DNA from: Inonotus obliquus
Lineage: Eukaryota; Basidiomycota; Agaricomycetes; Hymenochaetales; Hymenochaetaceae
Assembly (NCBI GenBank): GCA_032164295.1
Contig: JAJHTX010000005.1
Span: forward strand, 2,108,001-2,172,000
DNA: 64,000 nucleotides
Reading direction: 5' to 3'
Shown: in pieces, positions 49,301-60,648 of the stretch
Layout: the number at the start of each line of letters is the position of its first letter
Numbering within the stretch: position 1 is the stretch's first letter
Translations under genes and position numbers: made by a program
Notes under the pieces: model-generated
The model's input: the letters and a program-made list of their open reading frames with translations, nothing else
What the model was told of the DNA's origin: nothing
The model's database searches: none

Positions 49301-50804
49301 CTAATGTTGCTGAGGAAAACCGTTTACTGCGTGGCCGACGAGGTGCCAGCTGGCTTACGCAATTCCGCATATTGAGCGGGCGAGCATTCAAGAACTTATA
49401 TCGTGATCCCATGCTACTGATGGCGCACTACCTGTCCTCCATCGCCCTGGCTTGTAAGTTACCCTTTGTCGTTTAAACTTACATGATCACTGAACAGATA
49501 TCAACTGCCAGTAATCTGTGGCTACTTCTTCCGAGCTGTCGGGTAATTGATTCCCACTCTGGTGCTCTAGACCTTTACAGGGGTTCACTAACTAGTTCCA
49601 TCCCACAGCAATGACATTAGGGGCTTCCAGAACAGATTAGGTGCTGCTTGCATCCATCGGAGTTATCTTCCATTGTGCTCACCATCTTCTTCTTTATGAC
49701 TTTAAGGTGTATTCTTCTTCTCTTTGGCCCTCTTTGGCTTCTCGTGCCTGTCTGTTATCGGCCTGTTTGGGAATGAGCGGCTTCTGTACATGCGCGAAAG
49801 GTGCGATCGTCACTCGTCAGAGTTTGTCTGTCCGTTCTGAACCCATTCTACCTTTTTCGCAGGGCAAACCGGTATTATTCCTCGTTTACGTACTTTTCAT
49901 CAAAGGCGGGTAGTGAGGTGACTTGACTTGACACTCAGCTTACATTGGCATCTATAGCTTTTGTTCGACATTATACCTCTACGTGTTGTGCCGCCGCTAG
50001 TATACGGTGCCATTGTCTATCGACTCGTCGGTCTAGTGCCAGAAGTGGCAATATTCTGGAAGTTCTTACTTGTTCTGGTCTTATTCAATCTGGCTACTGC
50101 AAGCGCGGTTCTTTGCATCTCCGTCGCCTTCGCGAGCACAGGCGTGGCTAGCCTCGTGGGCACGCTCGTGATGCTATTCAAGTACGCAGTTCCATCTTAG
50201 GTCCTTTCCATATGCCACGACGCTGATGTTCCTTCCACCTACTTGTGCTTCAGTCTCCTGTTTGCCGGTCTGCTCATCAACCGCGATTCACTCGGACGTG
50301 CCCAGTGGCTTTGCACGGTTTCGTTCTTCCACGCTGCATTCGAGGCTCTCGCAGTAAATGAACTTCGGTACCTGCAATTGCGGGAAAGACGGGTAAGTTA
50401 TTTAAAATCGTGCTTCTCCCCCGAACTCTATATTCCTTTCTCGCATCTTGGAAGTACTTCTTTTTCCTTGTCCCCCTGACACTCTTGTTTTTATCTTACT
50501 TCCCTGACGCCATTTTCTTCTTTTCCTGTGCTGACTATTTGGTTTCCAGTACGGCGTCGAAATTGATGTTCCGGCTGCAACCATTCTCAATGTATTCGGT
50601 TTACGTGCACAGGTATGTGCTTTTCTCCGATTTACGTACTCAGAAGTCCCTTTTCTCGCTCTTGTTTTTCTGATCGCACTTCTTTTTGTTTCTTATCTAC
50701 AGTCATTTTGGTGGCCGAACATTGCATTACTTGGCATTTTCTTCGGCGGTTTCACCTTGTTGACATGGTTGCTCTTGCATTTCTACGTTCGCGAGAAACG
50801 GTAG
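46340..50804 (+). CDS. ADP1: ABCG half-transporter with EGF-like ectodomain (ADP1 type)
   Basis: Nineteen exons, all in phase, give 1077 residues, close to yeast Adp1. A signal peptide ([16 protein letters not shown]) leads into a Cys-rich ectodomain with EGF-like modules: [37 protein letters not shown] membrane span follows ([22 protein letters not shown]). The ATPase domain has Walker [10 protein letters not shown] (about residue 427), signature [11 protein letters not shown] and Walker [12 protein letters not shown]. Exon 11 codes a long acidic/Ser-rich linker. The C-terminal half has six membrane spans ([40 protein letters not shown]) and ends FYVREKR. Substrate unknown. Exon 2 (46544-46568) is 25 bases. 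The intron at 49906 begins GC. First exons: 46340-46474, 46544-46568, 46643-46786; last 50550-50612, 50703-50804. Confidence 0.94.
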
Positions 50805-52079
50805 AGACCGCGCTAGAATCTGGAATTGTCATTATCATCGGAGTTTCGCACGATTCTCCATCCCAACATACCGACCTACCAACCTAGAATGTTCATGGTT
50901 GATTTGTGCATTCTATCTTAATCCCTCCTGCTTTCGTATGATCCCTAAATATGATCTCTACAGCTGTAGAATAAGCGGAATACAATATACGACTTAACGA
51001 AGGATGCTGCGATCAGTTTTCAATTCCAACAACCAAACACAATGATAGTTATGCTCCACCAAGTGTTATTTCGCAACGTTTTAATGTGAATTGTGAAAGC
51101 ATGTATGTAGCGATCACGGTATACATAGTTTATGCGTACATATGGTACATTGTAGCGGAATTGAGTCGAGTCAGGGATGCTGTAAAACGGAGACTGGGAA
51201 CCGGAAGCTGGGAACTGGGTGGAAACTGGGAACTGGGACTGGGAACTGGAACCGAAACTCGTGTTTAGCAATGCACATAAAAATGTTGCACTGCAACACA
51301 ATAAAAATCGACAAAAAGGCAAAGGGATCAAAGGAGTCAAGGAGGCGGGGAGACAAGGGACAACGAGGCAAGAGAGGTAGAAACGAGAATACAAAGACGA
51401 TGATGACTGGTGAACTAACAAAAAGTATCAATGAGTCAACAACAACAACAAAGACGTCGAGGTAAAGAGGTTGACATGGGCGATGGAGACCCGGAGATAA
51501 GAATCTGTTGCGGATATGATGGTCGCGCGGGTGAGGTCAAGGAAACAGTTGATGAGGGTGATGGCAAGACAACGATATGACGAAGTGATGCTAAACTAAC
51601 AGAGACATGTAATGCTACAAAAAAATAAGCCGAGTCTCGCGAGAAATGCAGGCGGACTATATGAGTGCAGTATCGGGATCAGGAACCGGAATTGGAGCAA
51701 GAGCAGAGCGGGAGCCGGGAGACAGGAAGATGGGAGACGGGAAGGAGGAAGGAGTTGCGGGTGGTTGATGACAAAAGAAGACAATGCATGGACCAAAAAA
51801 TAGGCGGCACAGAATCCGTCGAATTAGAGCTCGCCAGGCCCCCTTTTCAAGTTCATGCAGCTAAAAAGGAGAGGAAGGAGAAGCGATGCGAGAAGATTGA
51901 AGGAGGTACTAGTCGGAAATGGTATGAGGATGTACGAGTACGGGATATGGATATCAGGAACATGATGGGAAAACCGATGACCAGGGAGAGTCTTTTGGGT
52001 AAGAAGCATGTCTAGATGGATTGGTAGTCCCTGGGTCGGGACTCAACGGTCCCTTGTAGAATGCACGGACGTACTATAC
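50805..52079. other. Convergent intergenic region with a G-rich minisatellite
   Basis: About 1.27 kb lies between the stops of the ABC transporter (+) and PPS1 (-). It contains the tandem repeat listed next and a purine-rich second half. The plus-strand frame 51665-52015 is made of purine-rich low-complexity codons, so I do not call it. Confidence 0.5.
51193..51256 (+). repeat. GGGAACT-type minisatellite
   Basis: About nine imperfect copies of a 6-8 base unit (CTGGGAAC, with GGAAC and GGGTGG variants) occur in a row. Similar GGAACC/GGGAGCCGG bits recur at about 51680-51725. Confidence 0.8.
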
Positions 52080-55000
52080 CTAGTGCAAATATTTTTCGTT
52101 TAGTCTATGTACCTCCCGAGCTAGGAACGGCCAATTAAGGCTTCGTGCTAACTCCCGACGGAGTTTGTCAGAGTCGTTCCTAGCTCGTTCGCGAGCAAGT
52201 TCAACTTCCCAACCGCAAAGGTTATAGAGAAGTCGCATGTTTGGTTGAATAAGGACATTCAATCGGCGAGAGCGGACGATAAGGTATGCGTCAACTAGAG
52301 GAATCTGAAGGTGCTTCATGACGTAGGCGATCTGTTGCAGAAATTAATATAGTCTCCGAGTGTGAAAAAGGCTATAGAACTTACAGTAACAGTAGCACTT
52401 CGTGAAACTCCAACGCGGCAGTGAACGAGAATCGTTCCACCCTCCTCGCGTGCACGCTCCATCCAATCGCAAATAGGTGCGAGCTGATGCTGGAGACTAT
52501 CAATGCCGTCGTCACATACGCCTTTGATATCAAGGACTTTGATGCGCCCTTCACGTTCTTCCATCCAAAGAGAACCATGTCCACCTGTAGCAACCAAATG
52601 ATAACCACCTGATGATCCATCTGTAGCGATGTTCGTTGGCGGAACCAGAGCACACTCTCCAACAGAAACGACATGTGTAATGCCTAATGCGTGAAGCATG
52701 TACGCATTCTGGGCATGGGCTCTGAGAACGATAATAAATATGAATAAGCCATATATCATCGATACAAAGAAACGAAACTCACAAGTTGCCAAGATATAGG
52801 AAGGGTAACACACGACTAGGAAAGCTCCCGTCGAATCGCGGATCGTTGAACCAAGTCTGATGGTCCACATGTGGTGGCAAGAAAGGGCTAGTCTTCGCTC
52901 GAGGACGCCTTGGGAACGGGGACGAGAATTCCCCGTGTCCCTGGCTAGGGACAACCACGGGAGGAGCGCTTGATGCAATCTCATGCGTTACTGATGCCGG
53001 ATAGCTTATTGAGTTGCTCGGTGAACGCGCATAAGGATGCGAAGTTCCAGTTTCTCGTGTAACGTTCCACGATCGTGCCCAGTTATGTCGATCTCCGCGG
53101 CCTGGACTTGGAGACGACACTTGGCTCCGGGAGGGGAAAAATGACGAAGAAGCAGCCATACTGGCACGCTCCTTTTTCAGCTGTGTCTCGACACGCTTAA
53201 GAATCGTGAGATCCGATTGGTACACAAAGAACGATCGTCCTTTATTGACCTGTTCAGTGGAAGAAAATCAGCACGAGATTCATAATGCAACCCGGTAAAG
53301 GAAACGATGATCAACTCAGTCAGGCCATAAAGCACAGACTACGGAACACTTTCACACTGGATTATAACTGACCTGAAGTTCCAGGTACGCCTCTGGTAAA
53401 TCCAACCCCCGAACCTTCATCAACAAGAACAAGGCAAGGACACTGCTCTCAGTGTAGCCATCCACACTATAGATCAATATGCGCTTCGGTCGCGTCGACG
53501 CTCCAGTTTGGTGAGGGGATACTAAACCAGCAAGGAAATTAAGGAACGGCATCACGTGCCAATGCGTGTATGTTAAGCAGGGTGGTGAAGCAGGGAATGT
53601 CATATGTAAAACAGCAGAAGCGGACGGTGGCGGGCGTGGAGGGCAGGAAGACGAGATTCCTTCAGCGGTGGTACTCGCGCGGTGTCTGGACGTCCATAGC
53701 TTGTCAAGTGTGGTGAAGTGTAATTCCGCAGCGCGGATTTGGTCATCCGTTATTAAAAGCGCTGGGTCACGACACTCGATGCACAGATCGTATCCCATCG
53801 GATTATCAGAGTTGTCAAAAGGGTTGCCAAACTTCTCCTGATAGCTCATATCCTTGACCAGCTCGCCTTCTCGCAACCATTTATACCGCGCAAAGTCAGA
53901 TTCAACGTCCACGCGAGAGTGGTACGGCGGAACACAGTCCTTGACGTTGCCCAAATAAACGCAATTGTCAACGATCTCCGTCGCCTTCGTCAGCTCACGC
54001 ATCTCGTCACGCTCACGCTGAGCGAAATCGATTACAGGAAGAACGGAACTCTGTAATGTATACTCTGAAGAAAGGTCGTTTGACGTGCCATCAGGTTTTG
54101 TTGGTGCGATCGCGTGGTCTTCAATCCCATCACCCCTTACTTCTGCGGAGGAACGAGAAGCTGGGAACTCTTCATCATCCTGAGCTTCTGCCCTAGGATC
54201 CGGAAGTCGGTTAACCAACCAGGGTGCTCTCTTGGCCAGGACGTGCAATGGATCGGTTAAGACGAAGACGTTGTACGCAACAAGGTACGCACGCGGACGT
54301 CCATTGTCGATGTCGTCCTTCACGTGCATACGAGATCCGCCGTCCTCGACCTCCATAGCATCGTCTGTGCTAACCGATCCTTTACTCTCTACCTTACTTC
54401 CATCCTTTTCCTCCACCGGGATCACCTGACCGTACTGACCGTGACGGATCCATACAACTTCCACGCCTGCCTCCTCATACCTCCTCTTGCGTTCAGCCGC
54501 TTTTTGTTCAATCGCAATCTTGAACTTTTCGGCGAGTGCAAACGCTGCACGCGTTGCTGCCGGCGTCGCGCTTCGATTGTAGACGACAATATCGGATAGC
54601 GTCGCGTATATTGGCTGGAGGAGCAGAATTGTAAGCATTCATTTTATCAAATATACGGACGGCGTCAGGAATGTATAATAAGACTTATAAGCGCATATAA
54701 GCACCCAAAGTAAGTTTCCTCTCCTCTCACCAGTCACTACTACAATATCCAGACCACCGGCATACAGGAACGGTAGAAATGGAAACGGCACTCACCACCT
54801 GGATTCCAAAATTCCGCAAGCTAATTCCATTGGGTACCTGAGGAGACACGAACATGCATTCACCGCTTCTGGGGTCGGTTGTTAGAAGATCGTTCGCACG
54901 GAAGGACGACGCGATGATTAGTCGTGTATGATCCTCTTCTTCCAGTCCATTGCTCAATCCCTTGGACTTCCGCGTCTCGGTGTCAGAAGGAGGGACGGAG

Positions 55001-56235
55001 GTTGAATCAGAGGAACTACCACCTGAGGACTTGAGCGTTGTGACGGTTGCCGTGCTCATATCACTATTGCTGTGAAGAGGTCCAGGAGGGGGTGTTGCAG
55101 TCAAAGATCCCATCTCAGAGTCTAACACCGGAATGCAATCATCAATCGTGACATCGTTTGTAGGACTTGTGCACGGCGTCGTCAAAGTAGTCGAGTCCGT
55201 GTCCAGTGGGGAGTCTGTTGTAGGTGAATCTGTGATCGGCGAGGTGGAGTCAACATCGGTGTCAAGCTCTTTCAAGGCTCCGACACTGGAAGCGGTTGTC
55301 GAATAGCTTGCACTGGTGCTGAAACCATAGTGCGATTGTGTTGAATCACTAGCAGAAGTTGAGACGGACGAAGAAGAACCGGAGCTCGTTACTGAGGACG
55401 TAGACAATCGGCGGTCATAAGATTCAGATCCTTGATGCTCAGAAGCGGGGTGGGGATCTAAAACTGCAGGTGACGATTCGGAAGTTGGAAACCTTATCGT
55501 ATGCCCGGGTTGCGCACCATGAACATGCATATTAGCGTGATGTGAAGGAGACGAGGAAGTGAAGTATGAGGTGTGGTTGTGTGCAGCGTGTATAGCTATC
55601 GGAGCCGTAGGGGACGGTTTGCGGAGCAACTGAGGGTGCATATGTGTACCCGAAGAGTCATCCAGTGTCTCTGTCGCCGGTGCATCCTCGTCGGTTACAT
55701 CGTCCACTCGTACATTCGTATCGTCGATCTGCATGAGTTCACCATGCTCAGCGATTTCTTCCTCGTCCTCGCTTTCGCCCTGATAATACTCGTCGTCCGA
55801 TTCAAACTCGAGGTCTTCGTCAGAATCCAAGACGTCGCGTTCACGCGCGCGACCGTTAGACTGGTATTCGTCATCGTCGCACGCGACCCACATTAGACCA
55901 CGATACTCTGGGACCTTTACCACACTCGGAGGCTGAATGGGAGAGCCATAAGAGTACGCATTGATAACGTCGCCATTCCGGCGTGGGCCAAGGTCGAGAC
56001 CGCTGGAGGCAGCGAAGAAAGAGTTCTGTTGGTAGTTGTCGCCTTCCAGGCCATGAAGAAAGGGGAAAAGAACGGAGTCTGCGACGTCGCTGGTGAGATG
56101 GGCAAGGTGGAGGTCTGCAAAGGCGTCGGCATCTATTGCGCGAATGGGTTGATGGGGATGAGGTCGGGGCAACAAGACAGGCAGGCGGTGCACAGATGGA
56201 GGAGAGCGGGGAGAAGAAGTATCTACGTCAGTCAT
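52080..56235 (-). CDS. PPS1: Dual-specificity protein phosphatase, PPS1 type
   Basis: Five exons (56235-54796, 54614-53373, 53249-52783, 52721-52385, 52331-52080) give 1245 residues. The catalytic domain is C-terminal: VLPFLYLGNLAHAQNAYMLHALGITHVVSVGE, then the P-loop VHCRVGVSRSAT (Cys about 1151, Arg about 1157) and YLIVRSRRLNVLIQPN. The general-acid Asp is probably in DIKGVCDDG. Yeast Pps1 has the same long N-terminal extension and acts in S-phase and DNA-replication checkpoint control. The first 480 residues here are Ser/Asp/Glu-rich and disordered, with acidic runs (ESDDEYYQGESEDEEE). The middle part carries a second conserved block (IYATLSDIVVYNRS; IVDNCVYLGNVKDCVP; ILIYSVDGYTESSVLALFLLM) resembling an inactive phosphatase fold, in which Cys of the P-loop appears replaced (SVDGYTESS). 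Confidence 0.92.
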
Positions 56236-58887
56236 GACAAAGTCGTGTCGCGCGTCGTCGTCGTTTATGCCGGAGAGGGCGGTGTGGATAGCAGCAGAAG
56301 AAAGATGAGGAGGGACTCAGGGAGCGACTTCGCCTTCGTTGCAGCTCAGCGGGCAATTAGATACTTTATGCAGCCCGTAGGAACTACTTACTTAATTCAG
56401 ATGCGTGGGAACCATCGACATCTTCTGCAGGGACCCCCTGGCACTCCATACTGACTTCCATCACGTGCAACGGGGCCCTACTTCCCATGTCTGCATCTTC
56501 TCGTGCTAAGCTGCTTCGCTTGGTCAACCTTATCTTTCTTTGACGACAAGCACCGCTCCGTCGTCAGACGAGGAGGGAGAAACGAACTGCGCAGAGTCGT
56601 TAACCCCGATGGGATCTTGCCCACCAAAGGGACCATCATCCGGGGGCGATACGATAATGGACAAGATTGAATTGGGTAAAATGATCGAGATCCGCATTTG
56701 CAGCGCATATTCATTCAACGCCGACGACGAACAACACAATGACCGAACATTATATGTGATAAGACATCTCATTGACCAGGTTATTGCTCCTCAGTTGCGA
56801 CCGTTAATGTGCGCGAAAGGCTCGTGGCTATCTCTTGGCTTCTCTCTACGCTCTCACACTCGCTGCTTGTATCCAGCACCTTGTTGTTTATCCTGAACTT
56901 CCGGTCCCTTCAATCCCCACACACAGAACCCAGCACATCTCCGAGCAACTCCGTCCGTGCATCGCACGGGTCCAAAAACACTCGACAACCTACATCAGGT
57001 CAGCTACTATACACTACAACCATCTTTCTTATCACCAACGGGGAAGAAACGCGGGTCTAGCCTTCAAGAACGCGTAAAGCGTCCCTTGCCTCCAAGGACA
57101 CTCGGCTAGCATCAAGAAACACGCCTACCCGTCTTCACCTTACCTGCGTAAGTACTCTCGCGCACTTCACCTCTCACCCACTGAGAATCACAGCTGGACT
57201 GGGATCAGCCCACGCAGGCCAACAGGTGTCCACATCCACTTTAATGCCCACGGGCATCTCCATTCTCGTCTTGTATTCACTTCTTGCAGGTCATCTGCCC
57301 GCACATCTAATTCACTTGCCATCATGGCTGATATCATTCCGAACCTGGGCGGGTCGACCGACTGAAGACGTAAAGCTTGTCCAGCGATCACAAGCCCTTT
57401 CCAAGCGCGGCCTGTCTCCTTCAAGCGGTTAGTGCGACATCTTTATCTCGGATTCGTCACTCCAGGTCAGTGCTGATGACAGATGAACAATGAGTGATTG
57501 TATGAACAGAGGTCAAGTTAACTTTGACGGGATCATAGATAACTGCCGTTGAACTTTATTGCTCGAATACTAAAACGAAATGCAGGGTAAAGAGCTGTTT
57601 CTATGATTTTATCCTGTCGACACCATCGCGTCACCTGCATTCGTCAAGTTATCCGAGCCGAATTGTTCTGCATTTCTGAAATCTCCATCTCCATAGTTAT
57701 CTTCTCTTTCGTACTTTCGCTCGTCGCGACGCTCGTTCTGTTAGTGCTATGTTTCGCGAGGCTCAGATCCCGATAGACTTTTTCCGAGCGGCAATTCCAG
57801 ATAGATGGGTAACAAGCCCCTAACCACACCGGGTCAGCACCTCCATTACGGTAACGGTGAGGTGACTTTGTTATTCAGTCACTCAGTCACACGACTCCCT
57901 CCGACACACTTCTCCACTCTCGTTCTCGATCAGCGCAAACCCAAAAACGAGTGTATTCTTGAGGAGACATCCGATTACCGCTCCTACCAAATCATAACAA
58001 ACTCAAATACTCCCATCATACTGTTCGCGGCAGCCTCCAGCCTCGAATGAAGTCTCGTCTACGCAGTTACCCCGTCTTGATCGTTGAGATACTCGCAATT
58101 CACACACTCTCCCGAGCCTGGGTCCTGATAAACCTCAAATGTCAAACATCCGTGATCTGCCATCACAATTCAAAATTCATCATTATTACCCCGCGTCGTA
58201 CCTTCTTCCTAAGCATTGCCTCATAATCAAGCATAATTATGAGCTTGGTTCCCAGCTTGGTATCCGTCAGGTCAGATCATACGTGTCTCCTGATCCCTTT
58301 CGTGACGCACGGCGGAAATGCTTCCGCCTGTACAATCGTGGAGGTGCGTGGATACGCTGAGTATGAATCTGTGCTTGAACCCCGTAATCTGGCGAAATCT
58401 GACTATCTTGTTTGCTTGTTTGGGTGTCCGACTACCGCCGTTCACACCAATTACCATCGAATAGCCCTGCGGGTGGTGACTTAAATCCGACAATTTCGAG
58501 ATGTTCCCGCTCTGATTTAGTAGAAGTCTCTTGTCTTCCGACTTTATAACTAACTTACTTTCTGCTAAGGAACCTGTGATGGGGATTTCTCAATTCAAAC
58601 GATCCACCTTCTCAAAACGTTTTTCGAAAACGAACAACTCCGCTTCTCGACGTATGGTCAAATGAGAAAACATGCGAAAGAAGCATATTCTTCGCTTTGC
58701 TCCCGTATGTCATGAGCGAGTACTTACGCTACCGTATTGAGTATTGAGCACGCGAACGCATTCCAAGTTTCTCCCGCGTGTTGGAGTAACTCTATGATGG
58801 TAGGTCAAAATTATGTTTAACGTCATATGCTCTTCTAGACTTCTTCATTTCCCCCTTCTTACCCATCTATTTCATCCGTCTTTGCTA

Positions 58888-58918
58888 GAGCTCCGTAGCT
58901 TCGGACGGAGCTCGTCCG
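58888..58918. repeat. Overlapping inverted repeats
   Basis: GAGCTCCG (58888-58895) pairs with CGGAGCTC (58906-58913) across ten bases. The second arm also sits inside CGGACGGAGCTCGTCCG (58902-58918), which can fold on itself, so two hairpins compete. Confidence 0.6.
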
Positions 58919-60493
58919 TCTTCGGGCTAAAGGTACTTAGTCGGTGAGCCACCGTTCCTGGTTCTGTACATACTCTTCCATTGTATCCACTTACCTCCAG
59001 AGACACTACATAGTAATCCACTCCACGGACGCGATTCAGAACAGAACACTTCAAAACTTTCATCGTGGCTCGGTAGGTCACAGATCCACTGAACCTATAA
59101 GAAGTGGGATCTTTAAAGCTACCGTTGGATTTGACTTCTCCTAAGCATATCCCACGGGTTCCGTACTGTCCGAGCGGCCTTCTGTGTCTATTTGTAGAAC
59201 GGCACCGCTAGAACCTCTGGTACTTGTATTTTGGGTGCAGTGCAGAGTGGACTGTTCTCCGTCGATTCGTCCAAGTTTTAAACTTAACTTCTTCGTCCCA
59301 TTACTTCAGGGGAGGTATACTTGGAATCCAGAGCGGCTAGCTGACCTGTTCCCCGCTATGCCGCGCCTATCTGTCAAGTTGGGAGACCACAATCGTGATG
59401 AGAGCAGCAATATACGAAGTGTAATATGCTCTATCTCTGCGAAATGACGCGACGATCTACCTAGAATGGTACTCATTACTCTTCATTCATTTCGTGATAC
59501 CCTCATCTCCTATCTATCTACAGCGCAATACCGATTAAATATGAACGAATACCGTTTGGACCCATTAACGTTGACGAAGATCATTCGTAACGCGTAGCGC
59601 CTTGACTTCTGGACACAGAACGTTTTGGGGCCCTTATAGATAAATAGACACGGGCACAAATTGCGGTGACCGTGGCAGGGGCAAGGACGGCGGCCAGACT
59701 ATGATTACTTCTATGTATCAAAACCACCTGGTTCTAGAAATGGTTCAATTCCGTTTATGTTGTCTTGTCTACACAGTGTCCGTGTCTAAACCTTTCCACT
59801 ACGATGAAACGCGGATCCTACGTGGACGTGAAGCTCGGTGGCGATTCGGTGAACTAGTAAGCACCGAGAGAGAGGCGAGAGGCAAGAGGTAGGAGCAGCA
59901 AGGGTAAGATAAACGTCATGGTCGGTAATGTTGTCGTATGCGTATGACGGACTAATGCTACATCTCTAGAACTAACACCAGCATAGTAACCAATAACCGA
60001 CCATCTGGTGATAATCTTGTGATTTAAGCTTTGTTCAGTGGGGCGTTCACGAGGTCTCCCTCCCTCCGCTTTACCATCATTGACCAATCATTGATCATGA
60101 TGGTTGCAACGCTTCAAGGGATCTGGAAATTCCCGAATCTCTCTATAGAGAAAGGAAGCTTTATTTCGTTCGGTGGTGTTTCCTCTTCCAGAACCGGGAG
60201 CCAATAGAATTGATAGATGATCATGGTGGGAAGCAACCAATCAATAAACGTTACACTGTACTGAATTGAATACAGGACACGAGGAGGACCCCGTGACGAC
60301 CAGGAGAGTTGATAGATAGATGGTGGTATAGATTCTCCAATTACATATTCACAATTCCACTTCAATTCCGATTCCGAGTCTAATATCCGAGTTGCCTATT
60401 TAGATAATGCGGAGGCGGGGAACTCCCATCCTTCTCAGTGAGACGAGTAAGGATGCCTGTGCTAAGAAACGTTGCGTAGATCGGAAGGGCGTA

Positions 60494-60522
60494 CCCTTAT
60501 CGGGCGAGGGGAACAGGAACAA
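60494..60522 (+). repeat. Short direct repeat, copy 1
   Basis: A 29-base stretch beginning CCCTTATCGGGCGAGGGG and ending ACAGGAACAA. It matches the copy at 60621-60648 with one single-base gap and a few substitutions. Confidence 0.6.
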
Positions 60523-60620
60523 GTTATTGTGTTTCTCTCAAGTGTTCGAAGTGTTAGTTCTAGCGAACCATAGGAGCACAGGACAACATTATTACCAGAT
60601 TACCAGCCTGGCAGATCATG

Positions 60621-60648
60621 CCCTTATTGGATGAGGGGACAGGAACAA
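60621..60648 (+). repeat. Short direct repeat, copy 2
   Basis: A 28-base partner of 60494-60522, beginning CCCTTATTGGATGAGGGG and ending ACAGGAACAA. The two copies are 127 bases apart. Confidence 0.6.

Noticed and set aside
51665..52015. Plus-strand frame of 116 codons
   Set aside because: It consists of purine-rich low-complexity codons continuous with a minisatellite-rich gap. No domain and no splice partner.
56540..57060. Plus-strand frames divergent from PPS1
   Set aside because: They could be exons of an orphan gene, but no phase-consistent splice chain or known domain was found.
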